Origin: Desulfosediminicola flagellatus
GTDB lineage: Bacteria; Desulfobacterota; Desulfobulbia; Desulfobulbales; Desulfocapsaceae
Length of the DNA stretch: 64,000 nt
Direction of reading: 5' to 3'
NCBI RefSeq assembly: GCF_005116655.2
Contig: NZ_CP050698.1
Span: 636,001-700,000 of the forward strand
Shown: positions 46,406 through 55,317 of the stretch, in pieces
Layout: each line of letters opens with the position of its first letter
How positions within the stretch are numbered: position 1 is the stretch's first letter
Made by a program: the position numbers and the translations under genes
The notes under the pieces: model-generated
Told to the model about the DNA's origin: nothing
Seen by the model: the letters and a program-made list of their open reading frames with translations, nothing else
The model's database searches: none

Positions 46406-47089
46406 ATGATAATCCAGGGATCACAGGAGCGAATGATAGAAAAAGCTGCCTGGATACTGTTTAAAATGGTTGAATCTCTTCTCAAGAAACAAAAGAATGT
46501 TATAATCGCGGTTCCCGGTGGCAGGAGTGTTGCTGAAGTGTTTAAGCTGTTTTGTAAAAATAGTTTACCCTGGAATCATATACATATCTTTCTGCTTGAT
46601 GAACGGATAGTTCCACCTGATCACCCTGAAAGTAATTACAGGTTAGTCAAAGAACACCTCGGAAAATGTATCCCCGAAGAACAGATTCATCAGCCTGACC
46701 TTAATGTTAAAAATCCTTTAATCGGTATTCAGAGGTATTACGAAAAATTACAGACATTAGGTGGCAGATTTGATCTGGTCCTGGCCAGTAGCGGGGAGGA
46801 TGGTCATATCGGATCACTCTTCCCACACCACCCATCGATCGAAAATACAGAGAATGGATTTATTCTGGTTGATGATTCTCCTAAGCCTCCGGCACAGAGG
46901 ATGTCAGCCAGTTATGCACTTATCCGTGAAGCAGAAACAGGGGTTGTTCTTTTTCTGGGTGAGTCAAAACGAAGTGCTTTACGAAATTTTTATAATATTC
47001 ATCTATCACCACTTGAGTGTCCGGCAAAAATTATGACGAAATTATCACGCTATTACCTCCTTACAGACCAGGAGGTCGAGACACCATGA
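46406..47089 (+). CDS. pgl: 6-phosphogluconolactonase
   Basis: Hydrolyses 6-phosphogluconolactone in the oxidative pentose phosphate pathway. Protein of 227 aa of the glucosamine-6-phosphate isomerase/6-phosphogluconolactonase family: NVIIAVPGGRSVAEVFKLF near residue 30, HIHIFLLDERIVPPDHPESN near 65, and LVLASSGEDGHIGSLFPHHP near 125 with the catalytic His. GAGGTG lies before the ATG. Its stop overlaps the zwf start (ATGA), which supports lactonase rather than isomerase function, since zwf makes its substrate. Confidence 0.93.
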   Translation: MIIQGSQERMIEKAAWILFKMVESLLKKQKNVIIAVPGGRSVAEVFKLFCKNSLPWNHIHIFLLDERIVPPDHPESNYRLVKEHLGKCIPEEQIHQPDLNVKNPLIGIQRYYEKLQTLGGRFDLVLASSGEDGHIGSLFPHHPSIENTENGFILVDDSPKPPAQRMSASYALIREAETGVVLFLGESKRSALRNFYNIHLSPLECPAKIMTKLSRYYLLTDQEVETP

Positions 47090-48549
47090 CACTGGAATCA
47101 CAGATGATCATAATTTTTGGAGCAACAGGCGACCTGACACGGCGCAAATTACTGCCGGCGTTATATCATCTGGAACGCAAACAACGATTAACAGCCTGTA
47201 CGCCGGTTATCTGCATTGGTAGAAAGGCGCTGTCTAAGCAGCAATTTGTAGAAAAACTTGAGATTGAACGCTTTATCCCTGATGGGGATACTCAAGTAAT
47301 TCAGAATCTTCTGAATCGTATTGAATATCTGCAGTTCGATCTTGAAGAAGGGGCGCCTGAAGATTTTAAAAAGAGCATTGATGCGTTGCAGAGGCAGCAT
47401 AGCTGCACAGCCAATAAACTTATTTATCTTGCTCTTCCCACCACCGCCTTTAAACAGACAGCGAGCCTTATAGGTACGTTGGAATCAGATGCTGGCTGGC
47501 GCAGAGTTGTCTTTGAAAAACCGTTTGGTGAGGATCTGGAAAGCGCAAAGAGCCTTGATGCGAATATCAGGACCGTTCTACACGAAGAAGAGATTTACAG
47601 AGTAGATCATTATCTCGGTAAAGAACTGGTTCAGAATATTCTCACCTTGCGTTTTGCCAACGAGATTTTCACAGGTTCGTGGGGGAAGCAGGCCATTGAC
47701 CATGTACAAATAACAGTCGCGGAAACGCTGGGAGTTGAAAAACGCGCCGGGTATTATGATCGTAGCGGTGCGGTAAGAGATATGATTCAAAACCATCTTC
47801 TGCAATTGTTATCATTTGTGGCCATGGAACCGCCGACCGAAGAGGGGACTGATGGGTTACGAGATGAAGCTGCAGCAGTGGTGAATACTCTGCGGGAATT
47901 ACAGACGTCCGATATCGTCCTGGGACAATACGGTTCGGGTCTGGTTCAGTCAGAAACTGTTCCAGGCTATACAGATGAAGAGGGCGTTGACGATAACTCG
48001 ACTACAGAGACCTATGCTGCAATCCGCGCATTTGTCGATACTGACAGGTGGCGTGATGTTCCTTTTTATCTGAGAACAGGGAAGCGGTTGAAACATCGGC
48101 ATGCTGATATAAAAATTGTTTTCCGTCAGAGGCAGCATCACATCGTCGGTAAAGACAGCAAGCCGAATATGATCATTATCAGAATTCAACCCAATGAGGG
48201 TATGGCACTGGCCTTTAATGTCCAGAAGCCGGGTGAAGATGATGAAACCACCTCAGTAATGATGGATTTTTGTCATCATTGCCACTTCGGCCCAAATACG
48301 CCTGAAGCGTATGAATCCATCCTGCGTAACGTAATGGAAGGTGATCACAGCATGTTTCCGCGCCGTGACTGGATAGAGGCGAGCTGGAAATATGTTGATC
48401 GTTTGCGGGCTATTGCTGATCTGCCGGTCAGGTATAGTGCCGGTTCCGATGGTCCTGTTGAAGCTGATGATCTGATAAAGCGTGACGGTCGTGTATGGCT
48501 AAATGAAGAACCTGCCAATGAGAAAATCACCTTAGCTAGTTTTGGCTAG
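47086..48549 (+). CDS. zwf: Glucose-6-phosphate 1-dehydrogenase
   Basis: Oxidises glucose 6-phosphate, producing NADPH. Protein of 487 aa. N-terminal Rossmann motif IIIFGATGDLTRRKLLPALY, then VVFEKPFGEDLESAKSLD, the active-site box RVDHYLGKELVQNI with its His and Lys, and C-terminal VPFYLRTGKRLKHRHADIKI. The start MTLESQMII at 47086 is preferred to an upstream frame start at 47017 because GGAGG precedes it and the Rossmann fold begins there. It shares ATGA with pgl. Together they feed pentose phosphate and NADPH supply. Confidence 0.96.
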   Translation: MTLESQMIIIFGATGDLTRRKLLPALYHLERKQRLTACTPVICIGRKALSKQQFVEKLEIERFIPDGDTQVIQNLLNRIEYLQFDLEEGAPEDFKKSIDALQRQHSCTANKLIYLALPTTAFKQTASLIGTLESDAGWRRVVFEKPFGEDLESAKSLDANIRTVLHEEEIYRVDHYLGKELVQNILTLRFANEIFTGSWGKQAIDHVQITVAETLGVEKRAGYYDRSGAVRDMIQNHLLQLLSFVAMEPPTEEGTDGLRDEAAAVVNTLRELQTSDIVLGQYGSGLVQSETVPGYTDEEGVDDNSTTETYAAIRAFVDTDRWRDVPFYLRTGKRLKHRHADIKIVFRQRQHHIVGKDSKPNMIIIRIQPNEGMALAFNVQKPGEDDETTSVMMDFCHHCHFGPNTPEAYESILRNVMEGDHSMFPRRDWIEASWKYVDRLRAIADLPVRYSAGSDGPVEADDLIKRDGRVWLNEEPANEKITLASFG

Positions 48550-48654
48550 AGGTATCCTTCTTCCCTCATAGATAGTACCCAATCGATAACCTGCAAAATT
48601 TTTCAACTTCAAGGCGGCCGATAATTGTATGTAGAGGAATACATGCAATATCTC

Positions 48655-48722
48655 GGAGTCTCGTACCTCGCTTACCGGGAGTCTCGTACCTCGCTTACCG
48701 GGAGTCTCGTGCCTCGCTTACC
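48655..48722. repeat. Three tandem 23-bp repeats
   Basis: GGAGTCTCGTACCTCGCTTACCG is repeated three times head to tail (48655-48677, 48678-48700, 48701-48722), the third with one internal change and the final base lost. They lie about 105 bases after zwf. From 48723 to 49438 no gene is seen; that stretch must hold the promoter of the first nrfD module. Confidence 0.75.
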
Positions 48723-49438
48723 TGAGGGTTAAAATTTGAGACCAACGAAGAATTTTCAAAATTGGCGGTTTTCGGTGGGCACCAAATGTCACCCTGACAC
48801 AATGTAGTATTATGTGCGACATTGTAGTCAATCCTTACTACGCTGTCGCAGTAAGTGTCCTGCAGCGTGGTATTTTTTCCTGAAATAGTCAGAAAAAGAA
48901 TAATGTAAGTATCTGGAATGGTGAAGTTAAATATTATTGATTATCCAGTTTTCACGTCGTTTTCCTGCATAACATACGGGAATGGATAGCAATCTGAAAA
49001 CTGACGAAAAGTTTTTTGCTAATGCACAAAATAAAACCTTGACGACGTAGTATAAAGATGGAAGTAATGTCAGGTAAAGGGATTAATTAAATAGTTTTCT
49101 AAATTACTACTCTGTAGTGATTTCTCGTAAAAATAGGCATTTGTGGTATGTGTACTACGTATGACACATCTTGTTTGTCCTCAATATTCAATAATCGTAG
49201 GAGCAGTTTTTACAATCCGCAAAATCTAACTGTAACCGTGTTTTCAAGTAGTGAACAGGAGATGGGGTAGTCTCAGGTTCCAGATGTATACCTGTATCAT
49301 ATTTTCAGCATGTGGCGGCTGTGGAACAACAGTATTCCATATCTCTTTTACTCGTAAAGAGTAGAGCGATGAGGTGTTTACCATAGCTTTTTATAAGGTT
49401 GTTAAGCCGAGTAAGAATGTAACAAGGAGCAGAGAACG

Positions 49439-50632
49439 ATGAATAATTTATTGGCAGGAGTGCTTCCCCAGGAAGGTGGTCTGGAGGTTCCCGTCTCATG
49501 GAAATACAACCTGGCAATCGGCCTTATGGGAATTTTGGCGGTGGTGGGAGTAGCAGCAGGTGTGCACTCACTCTGGGTGGGGCATGAGCATACATTCGGG
49601 GTGAGTCGTGCTGTGCCCTGGGGAATGCTTATCGCTGCGTATGTCTTTTTCGTAGTTACATCTACAGGCTTATGTATTGTTTCATCGATTGGCCATGTCT
49701 TCGGGTTTGAAAACTTCAACCCGATTGCCAAGCGCGCAGTATTCTTATCAATCTGTACAATCGTTGCCGGTTTTCTGGTAATTGCCTTTGAGATCGAGAA
49801 CTCCTGGCGTATGCCGGTAGGTAACGTAATCGGTGCCAACCCAACATCTAATATATGGTGGATGGGTACCTTATATGGTGCGTATCTCTTTTTTATGATG
49901 ATTGAGTTCGTCATGCTGCAGCTTAACAACCATAAAGTTGCTACAGCTTTCGGCCTTGCAGGTTTACTGACAGGTGTTGTTGCTCACTCAAACCTTGGTG
50001 CTGTATTTGGATTGCTGAATGGTCGTGAGTTCTGGCATGGACCATATATGCCGATCTACTTTATTACTTCAGCGGCAATGTCCGGTTGTGTTGCAATTAT
50101 CTTTTTCACCTACCTTGCCTATAAGTTTAATGGCTGGGTAATGAGTGAACAAATGAAGAAGTCACTCGAAAGTGTTGCAAAACTCGGTGCACTGATGATG
50201 TCGATCATTGTGTTTTTCACCTGCTGGAAAATGATAACAGGTATCACCGGTCATCCTCCCGGAAAATTTGCAGCAATGGAAGCGCTTTTGACAGGTCCAT
50301 ACAAAACGAATTTCTGGATTGGTGAAGTTGCGCTTGGTATGATAATTCCGTTTGTCATCATCATGATGGTTAAAGGCAAAAATATGCATGCGCTGTTTGT
50401 TGCCTCACTTGCCGGAATGATTGGTATCTTTTTTATGCGCTACGATCTGGTTATTGTCGGTCAGCTTGTGCCACATTATCATGGCATGGGTCTTGTTGAT
50501 TATCCTGATTTAGTGACCTATGTTCCAAGTCTTCACGAGAATCTGGTTGTGCTCGGTGGTATCGGGCTCTGCGGGCTACTTTTCCTGATGGGAGAAAAAA
50601 TGTTCAGAGGTCATTTCTCAGAAGATCACTAA
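49439..50632 (+). CDS. nrfD: NrfD/PsrC-type membrane protein, paralogue 1
   Basis: Quinone-interacting membrane subunit of 397 aa with about ten TM segments. Conserved segments are VPWGMLIAAYVFFVVTSTGL, AFEIENSWRMPVGNVIGANP, SNIWWMGTLYGAYLFFMMIE, VVAHSNLGAVFGLLNGREFW and NFWIGEVALGMIIPFVIIM, giving acidic and His residues that line the quinol pocket in PsrC-like proteins. AAGGAG stands before the ATG. It is followed by a Tat-type ferredoxin and a triheme cytochrome gene, so it probably exchanges electrons between the menaquinone pool and periplasmic carriers. About 87% identical by eye to paralogue 3 at 55310. No catalytic molybdopterin subunit is encoded nearby. Confidence 0.92.
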   Translation: MNNLLAGVLPQEGGLEVPVSWKYNLAIGLMGILAVVGVAAGVHSLWVGHEHTFGVSRAVPWGMLIAAYVFFVVTSTGLCIVSSIGHVFGFENFNPIAKRAVFLSICTIVAGFLVIAFEIENSWRMPVGNVIGANPTSNIWWMGTLYGAYLFFMMIEFVMLQLNNHKVATAFGLAGLLTGVVAHSNLGAVFGLLNGREFWHGPYMPIYFITSAAMSGCVAIIFFTYLAYKFNGWVMSEQMKKSLESVAKLGALMMSIIVFFTCWKMITGITGHPPGKFAAMEALLTGPYKTNFWIGEVALGMIIPFVIIMMVKGKNMHALFVASLAGMIGIFFMRYDLVIVGQLVPHYHGMGLVDYPDLVTYVPSLHENLVVLGGIGLCGLLFLMGEKMFRGHFSEDH

Positions 50633-50736
50633 ATAGTAGCAATAAAATTTGTGTCCTCGTAATATCGGGGAAACATTGCAGGTATTCAATTTAGAATCAT
50701 CTGGTCGAGACAGGTGGAATATCATGGAGCACAACA

Positions 50737-51492
50737 ATGAAAATTGATGAATTAGAGCAGCTTGAGAGTGAAGATCTTTCAGCTATTACTTCCGCTGAGC
50801 GGCGGAAATTCTTAAAATTAGGACTCACTGTAACCGGGCTTTACCTCGGTGGTACAGTGTTGTCGCTCACATCTGCGGGGACTGCGAGAGCATCCTCAGG
50901 TGTGGTGCCGGAGCCGGGTCAATATCCGTATAATCCCCATTATACGATGGTAATACGTGAGCGGCTTTGTATCGATTGCGAAAGATGTAAGGAGGCCTGT
51001 GTTAAAACAAACAGTGTTCCTTCCTACGGGTTCAGAACAACTATTCTTGAACGTCGCCGCAATTTAGCAGATGGTCAGTATGAGACAACCTTCATGCCGG
51101 TTCTGTGCAATCACTGCAACAGACCTCCATGTGTGCGTGTCTGCCCGACCACTGCGACCTGGAAAGATAAAGAAACCGGTATTGTCGTCATGAAGCCGAG
51201 CAGATGTATCGGCTGTAAGACCTGTATGACCGCATGTCCGTATAACGCCAGGTACTTTAAAGAGGAAACACGGGCTGTCGATAAGTGTAACTTCTGTCTG
51301 GATACACGTCTTTCTAAAGGAATGACAGATACAGCATGTGTAGAGGCCTGTCCGGCTGATGTTCGGGTATTCGGCAATCTGGCTGATCCGAAGAGCAGGG
51401 TGTATGAACTGGTTCACACTCCGGAAACAATGGTATGGGTACTCAGACCAGAGACCGGTGCTATCCCAAATATTTTCTACACTAATAGTTGA
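50737..51492 (+). CDS. Tat-exported ferredoxin-like protein with four [4Fe-4S] clusters (NrfC/DsrO type)
   Basis: Electron-transfer subunit of 251 aa. The N-terminus has a twin-arginine segment ERRKFLKLGLTVTGLYLGGT, pointing to folded export to the periplasm. Four cluster motifs follow: CIDCERCKEAC (from residue 78), CNHCNRPPCVRVC (124), CIGCKTCMTAC (157), and CNFCLDTRL with CVEACP (184-205), the pattern of DmsB/NrfC/DsrO proteins. It lies between an NrfD-type protein and a triheme cytochrome, with 104 and 76 base gaps, as a quinone-ferredoxin-cytochrome chain. Gene order and parts recall the DsrP-O-J half of the Dsr membrane complex, without DsrM or DsrK. Confidence 0.92.
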   Translation: MKIDELEQLESEDLSAITSAERRKFLKLGLTVTGLYLGGTVLSLTSAGTARASSGVVPEPGQYPYNPHYTMVIRERLCIDCERCKEACVKTNSVPSYGFRTTILERRRNLADGQYETTFMPVLCNHCNRPPCVRVCPTTATWKDKETGIVVMKPSRCIGCKTCMTACPYNARYFKEETRAVDKCNFCLDTRLSKGMTDTACVEACPADVRVFGNLADPKSRVYELVHTPETMVWVLRPETGAIPNIFYTNS

Positions 51493-51568
51493 TATGGTAA
51501 CTGGCCCGGTGACTGAGTTCGTACGAATAATCCGGGCGTATACCGTCTGTTTTCAATAGGAGAAAGAC

Positions 51569-51994
51569 ATGAAGAAATTTCTGCTTTTTATCGTTGCAGG
51601 AGCTTTTTTGCTGGCCGGCATGACCTTACATGCTTCTGATGCGCCGGTAACTGACAACGATTATGACGAAGATGAGTATGGTCCGCTGGCTCCGGTTGTC
51701 TGGACGAAGCCGGTAAAGACCGTAGTTTTTAATCATAAAACACATACGATGGAAGCAGGACTCGACTGCGATTCCTGCCACGACGAACTGTTTGAGATGG
51801 AAGCCGGAGCGGCTGAAGAGGCCGAAGATTTTACAATGGCTTCCCTCTACGAAGGTAACTACTGCGGTGCATGCCATGATGGTGAAACCGCATTTGCCTC
51901 AAACACCCGTTGTACCACCTGTCATATCGGTGTCCGTGGACATGCCCGTCTGGTTGGCGGTTCTGCTGATAAAGAGGCCGAAAAGGCACATTGA
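51569..51994 (+). CDS. Periplasmic triheme c-type cytochrome, c7-like
   Basis: Small periplasmic protein of 141 aa. After the signal peptide (LLFIVAGAFLLAGMTLHA) come an acidic segment, then the class III cytochrome motif VVFNHKTHTMEAGLDCDSCH, whose two His residues supply axial ligands. Three CXXCH haem sites occur at residues 67-71, 99-103 and 115-119 (CDSCH, CGACH, CTTCH). Size and spacing suit a c7/c3-type low-potential cytochrome that carries electrons to or from the NrfD/ferredoxin pair. AGGAG precedes the ATG and a strong terminator follows the gene. Confidence 0.92.
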   Translation: MKKFLLFIVAGAFLLAGMTLHASDAPVTDNDYDEDEYGPLAPVVWTKPVKTVVFNHKTHTMEAGLDCDSCHDELFEMEAGAAEEAEDFTMASLYEGNYCGACHDGETAFASNTRCTTCHIGVRGHARLVGGSADKEAEKAH

Positions 51995-52028
51995 CAGGTT
52001 CCTGCCGTTTTCTTTGTACATTCTTACG

Positions 52029-52056
52029 ATGGCAGGTCTGTTAGCAGACCTGCCAT
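52029..52056 (+). terminator. Terminator after the cytochrome gene
   Basis: ATGGCAGGTCTG and CAGACCTGCCAT form a perfect 12-pair stem with TTAG loop, followed by TTGTTGTTTC. It ends module 1 of the nrfD region, 35 bases after the stop. Confidence 0.88.
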
Positions 52057-52113
52057 TGTTGTTTCTATCCACTGCGTTTACTTCCCTGCTTATACAATTT
52101 ATCCGCTCATATG

Positions 52114-52297
52114 GGCGCAATATGCGCCATGCTGCGTATTTCCTCCCTTAACTGTCAAGAATTACATGATATTCTTAAGCAGTGTACTGCGGTCTGTCGC
52201 GTCACTACTCACCTTTTACACCCTTCCTTAGAACGTTCTGAAAAAATCTGTTTGATACCAGTCTATTAGCAGTTCCCGACAAGGCGCATAATGCGCC
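52114..52297. repeat. Palindromes GGCGCA-N3-TGCGCC upstream of nrfD module 2
   Basis: GGCGCA-ATA-TGCGCC at 52114-52128 and GGCGCA-TAA-TGCGCC at 52283-52297, the second followed by CTCTTTTTG. Related palindromes stand before module 3 (54890-54942), and none was seen before module 1. They may be regulator operators or, for the second, a small terminator. The rest of 52057-52519 has no gene. Confidence 0.5.
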
Positions 52298-52519
52298 CTC
52301 TTTTTGTAGTACCTTGGGCGCAGAAAACGTCTTTGAGTAAGCCTGATCGTCAATCATTCTCTCGAATTGATCTGTTCAAATAATAAATATCCTGCAATTA
52401 CAATACGATAAAATTTTGTGTATCTGGCTGTCACCCATTGACTGTAGATGGCATAGCTTTTGCTATTTAAGAAATAACAGAAATAGTTAAGCCATCATCT
52501 ACAGCAAGGAGGCATCATT

Positions 52520-52741
52520 ATGATCATAACAGCCGAATCCACAGAATTGACACTGCCATCGCGGGAACGACTCCAATCTTTAATCGCTATGTGCCCTCAT
52601 CCTATGGAGATCTTCTGGTTTGTTCTCTCACTTCTGCTCTTCATGATTATGGGGCCTTTTGCAGCCCCGATTGCCTTGGTTGCAGTTTTTACAGCCAAAG
52701 CCCCTGAAGGTACGATGATTGAGCCTGAATCAATAGATTAA
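52520..52741 (+). CDS. Small single-TM protein of nrfD module 2
   Basis: Protein of 73 aa with one TM segment, residues about 29-59 (IFWFVLSLLLFMIMGPFAAP then IALVAVFTA), preceded by an amphipathic start (PSRERLQSLIAMCPHPME) and followed by a short acidic tail. AAGGAGG before the ATG is strong, supporting a real gene. It is 75 bases before nrfD paralogue 2 on the same strand. Module 3 also has a small single-TM protein before its nrfD, though the two are not clearly similar. No recognised family; an accessory subunit of the membrane complex is plausible. Confidence 0.75.
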   Translation: MIITAESTELTLPSRERLQSLIAMCPHPMEIFWFVLSLLLFMIMGPFAAPIALVAVFTAKAPEGTMIEPESID

Positions 52742-52816
52742 TGCCGGGGAAACCCTTTTGACGTTATGAATCAAGGAAAGCGTCGGTACATAGCCGACAC
52801 GTATGGAGGTAGTAGG

Positions 52817-54004
52817 ATGGAAGGAAATATTGCGATAAATGATGTGCAGGAAGCGGCTTTTACTGCACCCAAATTCAATGTGTTGCTCCTTATTACACTA
52901 TTATGTATCGGGGCTGGTGTTGCTGCAGGTATCTATGCGCAAGTTGTTGGTCATCACCACGCATTTGCAAACACACGCGGAATGCCCTGGGGAATGCTTA
53001 TCGGCGTCTATGCCTATTTCGCCATTATATCAACAGGCTTATGCCTGATGGCGGCAATTACTCATGTGTTTCATATTCAAAGGTTAATCCCTCTGGCAAA
53101 CAGGATGGTCTGGTTGTCGGTAGTATGTTTGCTCGGTGCGTTTACCGTTATCGGACTCGAGATAGAAAATCCATGGCGCATGCCGTTGAACATGATACTC
53201 AGCCCGAATCTCACCTCAAATATCTGGTGGATGGGAACGTTATACGGCCTGGCCATGGGTCTGTTAATGCTTGAACTTTTTCTTATTATTACGGGTCGGA
53301 TTAAGGCCGCGGTGATTTTAGGATTATCCGGTGCTGTTGCTGAAATGCTGGCTAACTCAAATCTGGGTTCTGTATTTGCCTCGCTTGCGGCACGGCCTTT
53401 CTGGTATGGAGCACAGTTGCCGATTTTCTTTCTTGCCAGTGCACTGCTTTCCGGTGCGGCTGCGGTGATACTTTTTACCCATTATGCCCATAAGTTAAAC
53501 GGACGTAAAATGAGCCCGAATACATTTCATGGTCTGCGAGTGGCTGGGAAAATAATGGGAATCATGCTGTTTCTCATTCTACTGGCAACTGCCTGGAAAT
53601 TTGCCAATGACTATTGTGGAACCGAAGAATTGCGAATATCAGCCAATGCATTGATAACCGGCCCGCTTGCAACCAGCTTCTGGCTGTTTGAAATAGCAAT
53701 CGGTCTGGTTCTACCGCTTATGCTCATACTTTTTACCAGAATGCGTTCGTTACAGGCACTCTCGCTTGCAGCCCTGATGATTCTTGTTGGGCAGTTCTTC
53801 TCACGATTCAACCTTGTTGTGGCGGGCGTAATTGTCCCTATCTATGCAGGGTATGACAATCTGCCAATGTACCAGTCGTATAGCCCGACGGTTTCAGAAT
53901 ATCTGTTAGTAGTGGCAGGGCTCGGGGTTGTAGGATTTGGTTTTCTGGTTGGTGAAAAGCGTCTTGGCTCGCTCTTTAATGGCGAAGCAGAGAAAGAGGA
54001 TTAA
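52817..54004 (+). CDS. nrfD: NrfD/PsrC-type membrane protein, paralogue 2
   Basis: NrfD-type protein of 395 aa with about ten TM segments, diverged from the other two in the window. Shared core segments: MPWGMLIGVYAYFAIISTGL, LEIENPWRMPLNMILSPNL, SNIWWMGTLYGLAMGLLMLE and LANSNLGSVFASLAARPFW. I chose the ATG at 52817 because GGAGG lies upstream of it and lengths then match the paralogues; the frame is open from 52766. It is followed after 2 bases by a MerR-type regulator and preceded by a small TM protein. No ferredoxin or cytochrome follows, so its electron partner is either from module 1 or elsewhere. Confidence 0.9.
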   Translation: MEGNIAINDVQEAAFTAPKFNVLLLITLLCIGAGVAAGIYAQVVGHHHAFANTRGMPWGMLIGVYAYFAIISTGLCLMAAITHVFHIQRLIPLANRMVWLSVVCLLGAFTVIGLEIENPWRMPLNMILSPNLTSNIWWMGTLYGLAMGLLMLELFLIITGRIKAAVILGLSGAVAEMLANSNLGSVFASLAARPFWYGAQLPIFFLASALLSGAAAVILFTHYAHKLNGRKMSPNTFHGLRVAGKIMGIMLFLILLATAWKFANDYCGTEELRISANALITGPLATSFWLFEIAIGLVLPLMLILFTRMRSLQALSLAALMILVGQFFSRFNLVVAGVIVPIYAGYDNLPMYQSYSPTVSEYLLVVAGLGVVGFGFLVGEKRLGSLFNGEAEKED

Positions 54005-54006
54005 TT

Positions 54007-54366
54007 ATGATATCGGATGACAAAGCTGTGTTTACCATTGGTATGGTGGCCGAGATGCTGAACGTGCATCCGAGAACCATCAGAAACTATGAGGCTAAAG
54101 GGCTGTTGACACCAGTTCGAAAAGGTGCCTGGCGATATTACACAATGCGGGATGTTCAGTGGATTGAGTGCCTTCGGGAGATGATTCATACCCATGGTGT
54201 GAGCATCAACGCAGTAAAGAAACTGCTCAAATTCACTCCGTGTTGGAACATTATCGATTGCCCCTTTGAAAAGAGACAACGATGTTCGGCATTTTTTTCC
54301 AACAGCCTGGTGCCGAAGAAGATAAATCGGGTTGCGAACAAGGAGCAGGATGATGTGGCCGCCTGA
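54007..54366 (+). CDS. MerR-type regulator with a cysteine cluster, module 2
   Basis: Short MerR-superfamily regulator of 119 aa. The winged HTH spans residues 8-75: FTIGMVAEMLNVHPRTIRNY, then YEAKGLLTPVRKG and RYYTMRDVQWIECLREMI, close to HspR-type MerR proteins. It ends with a short Cys region: C55, C79, C85 and C93 (TPCWNIIDCPFEKRQRCSAF). All four are matched in the regulator of module 3 (C66, C90, C96, C102 or C104), so they may bind an Fe-S cluster or zinc. It begins 2 bases after nrfD paralogue 2 and is surely co-transcribed, suggesting control of its own module. Confidence 0.88.
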   Translation: MISDDKAVFTIGMVAEMLNVHPRTIRNYEAKGLLTPVRKGAWRYYTMRDVQWIECLREMIHTHGVSINAVKKLLKFTPCWNIIDCPFEKRQRCSAFFSNSLVPKKINRVANKEQDDVAA

Positions 54367-54648
54367 AGCAGAAAACTAGCCCCGAAAACTACCCTTCTAC
54401 CCAATATCAGCGTTGCGATTCAGATTTTTATCCGAGGCATATTAGATATATGCCTGTGGTAAAAATCTGAATCGCGCCTCGATCTTGAACAGGTAAGCGT
54501 AGACTCCGGAATGAACAGTTTTCTGTCCGCATCTATTATATTTGGTTACCTGAATTCGTTCGATTTTTTTCTTATTCTACTTCTTCTCTTCTTGCCTTCT
54601 TATTGTATTCTTTTGACTTGCTCAGCAATCAACACTGCCTGAACCGCT

Positions 54649-54810
54649 AGTGCCCTGTCATGCCTCATATGTCTAATTCTGCTCGCTCTTTTCACTTCGT
54701 GACCTCGTTACTCCTTCTGTTACATAGCGCTGCTATGCTCCATCAGTCATTCCTTGTAGGAAGAGAAAAAGCTTCACATTATTACGACATCTGACAGATG
54801 ATATGACACT
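54649..54810. mobile_element. MITE-like element, copy 2 (162 bp)
   Basis: Second copy of the element at 18252-18399. Left end AGTGCCCTGTCATG and right end GATGATATGACACT match as inverted repeats in 10 of 14. Internal blocks such as CTAATTCTGCTCGC and GGAAGAGAAAAAGC are shared, as is the hairpin CATAGC-GCT-GCTATG. It differs by point changes and short insertions. It lies in the gap between the two MerR/nrfD modules. Confidence 0.65.
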
Positions 54811-54889
54811 TGTTTAATCTTTATGTGGTCGCTGCTGCGTATTTACTCATCAGTAACTCCCTCTCACATGCTCCCTCTCCCTTTAGATA

Positions 54890-54942
54890 GGCGCAAAATG
54901 CGTCTTTTATACATATTTCACAAATACGACGAAAAATGCGTC
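54890..54942. repeat. Palindromes related to GGCGCA-N3-TGCGCC upstream of module 3
   Basis: GGCGCA-AAA-TGCGTC at 54890-54904 and GACGAA-AAA-TGCGTC at 54928-54942, about 260 and 220 bases before the small TM gene of module 3. They are imperfect versions of the palindromes before module 2. No gene is seen in 54367-55149 apart from the MITE. Confidence 0.45.
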
Positions 54943-55149
54943 TGTTTTGAATGAATAAGTTTGATAGGCTTATGCGTTTGAATTACAGGGTGTTAGAACT
55001 GTTTCACCCTGTATTTGCAGTACGTTTGTCTTATTTGGCATGTGTAAATTAGTTGACAGTGCTAGTTGTCAGGTATACCGTAAAGAGTAACAGGCATGTC
55101 AGGCTTGGTTGATATGCTTCCAGGCCTGTGAGATCAAACGGAGGAAGAT

Positions 55150-55317
55150 ATGGATGCACTACTATTTTTGGCTATCTGGTTAGGCGGGGCGGCAGTCCAC
55201 ACCGCAATTGAATTGAAGATGAAAAATGAAGATAGTTCAGGAACAGCTGAAAACGAACTGAGTATGGGTGAACAGCAACCGGTAACTATAAAGGAAGAGG
55301 CAAATAGCTATGAATAA
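55150..55317 (+). CDS. Small single-TM protein of nrfD module 3
   Basis: Protein of only 55 aa: an N-terminal hydrophobic segment (DALLFLAIWLGGAAVHTAI) acting as one TM helix, then a charged, Glu-rich tail. GAGGAAG just upstream of the ATG, and its stop TAA overlaps the start of nrfD paralogue 3 by 8 bases (ATGAATAA), which is good evidence for a translated and coupled gene. The position matches the 73-aa TM protein of module 2. Similarity between them is limited to size and topology. No family recognised. Confidence 0.7.
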   Translation: MDALLFLAIWLGGAAVHTAIELKMKNEDSSGTAENELSMGEQQPVTIKEEANSYE

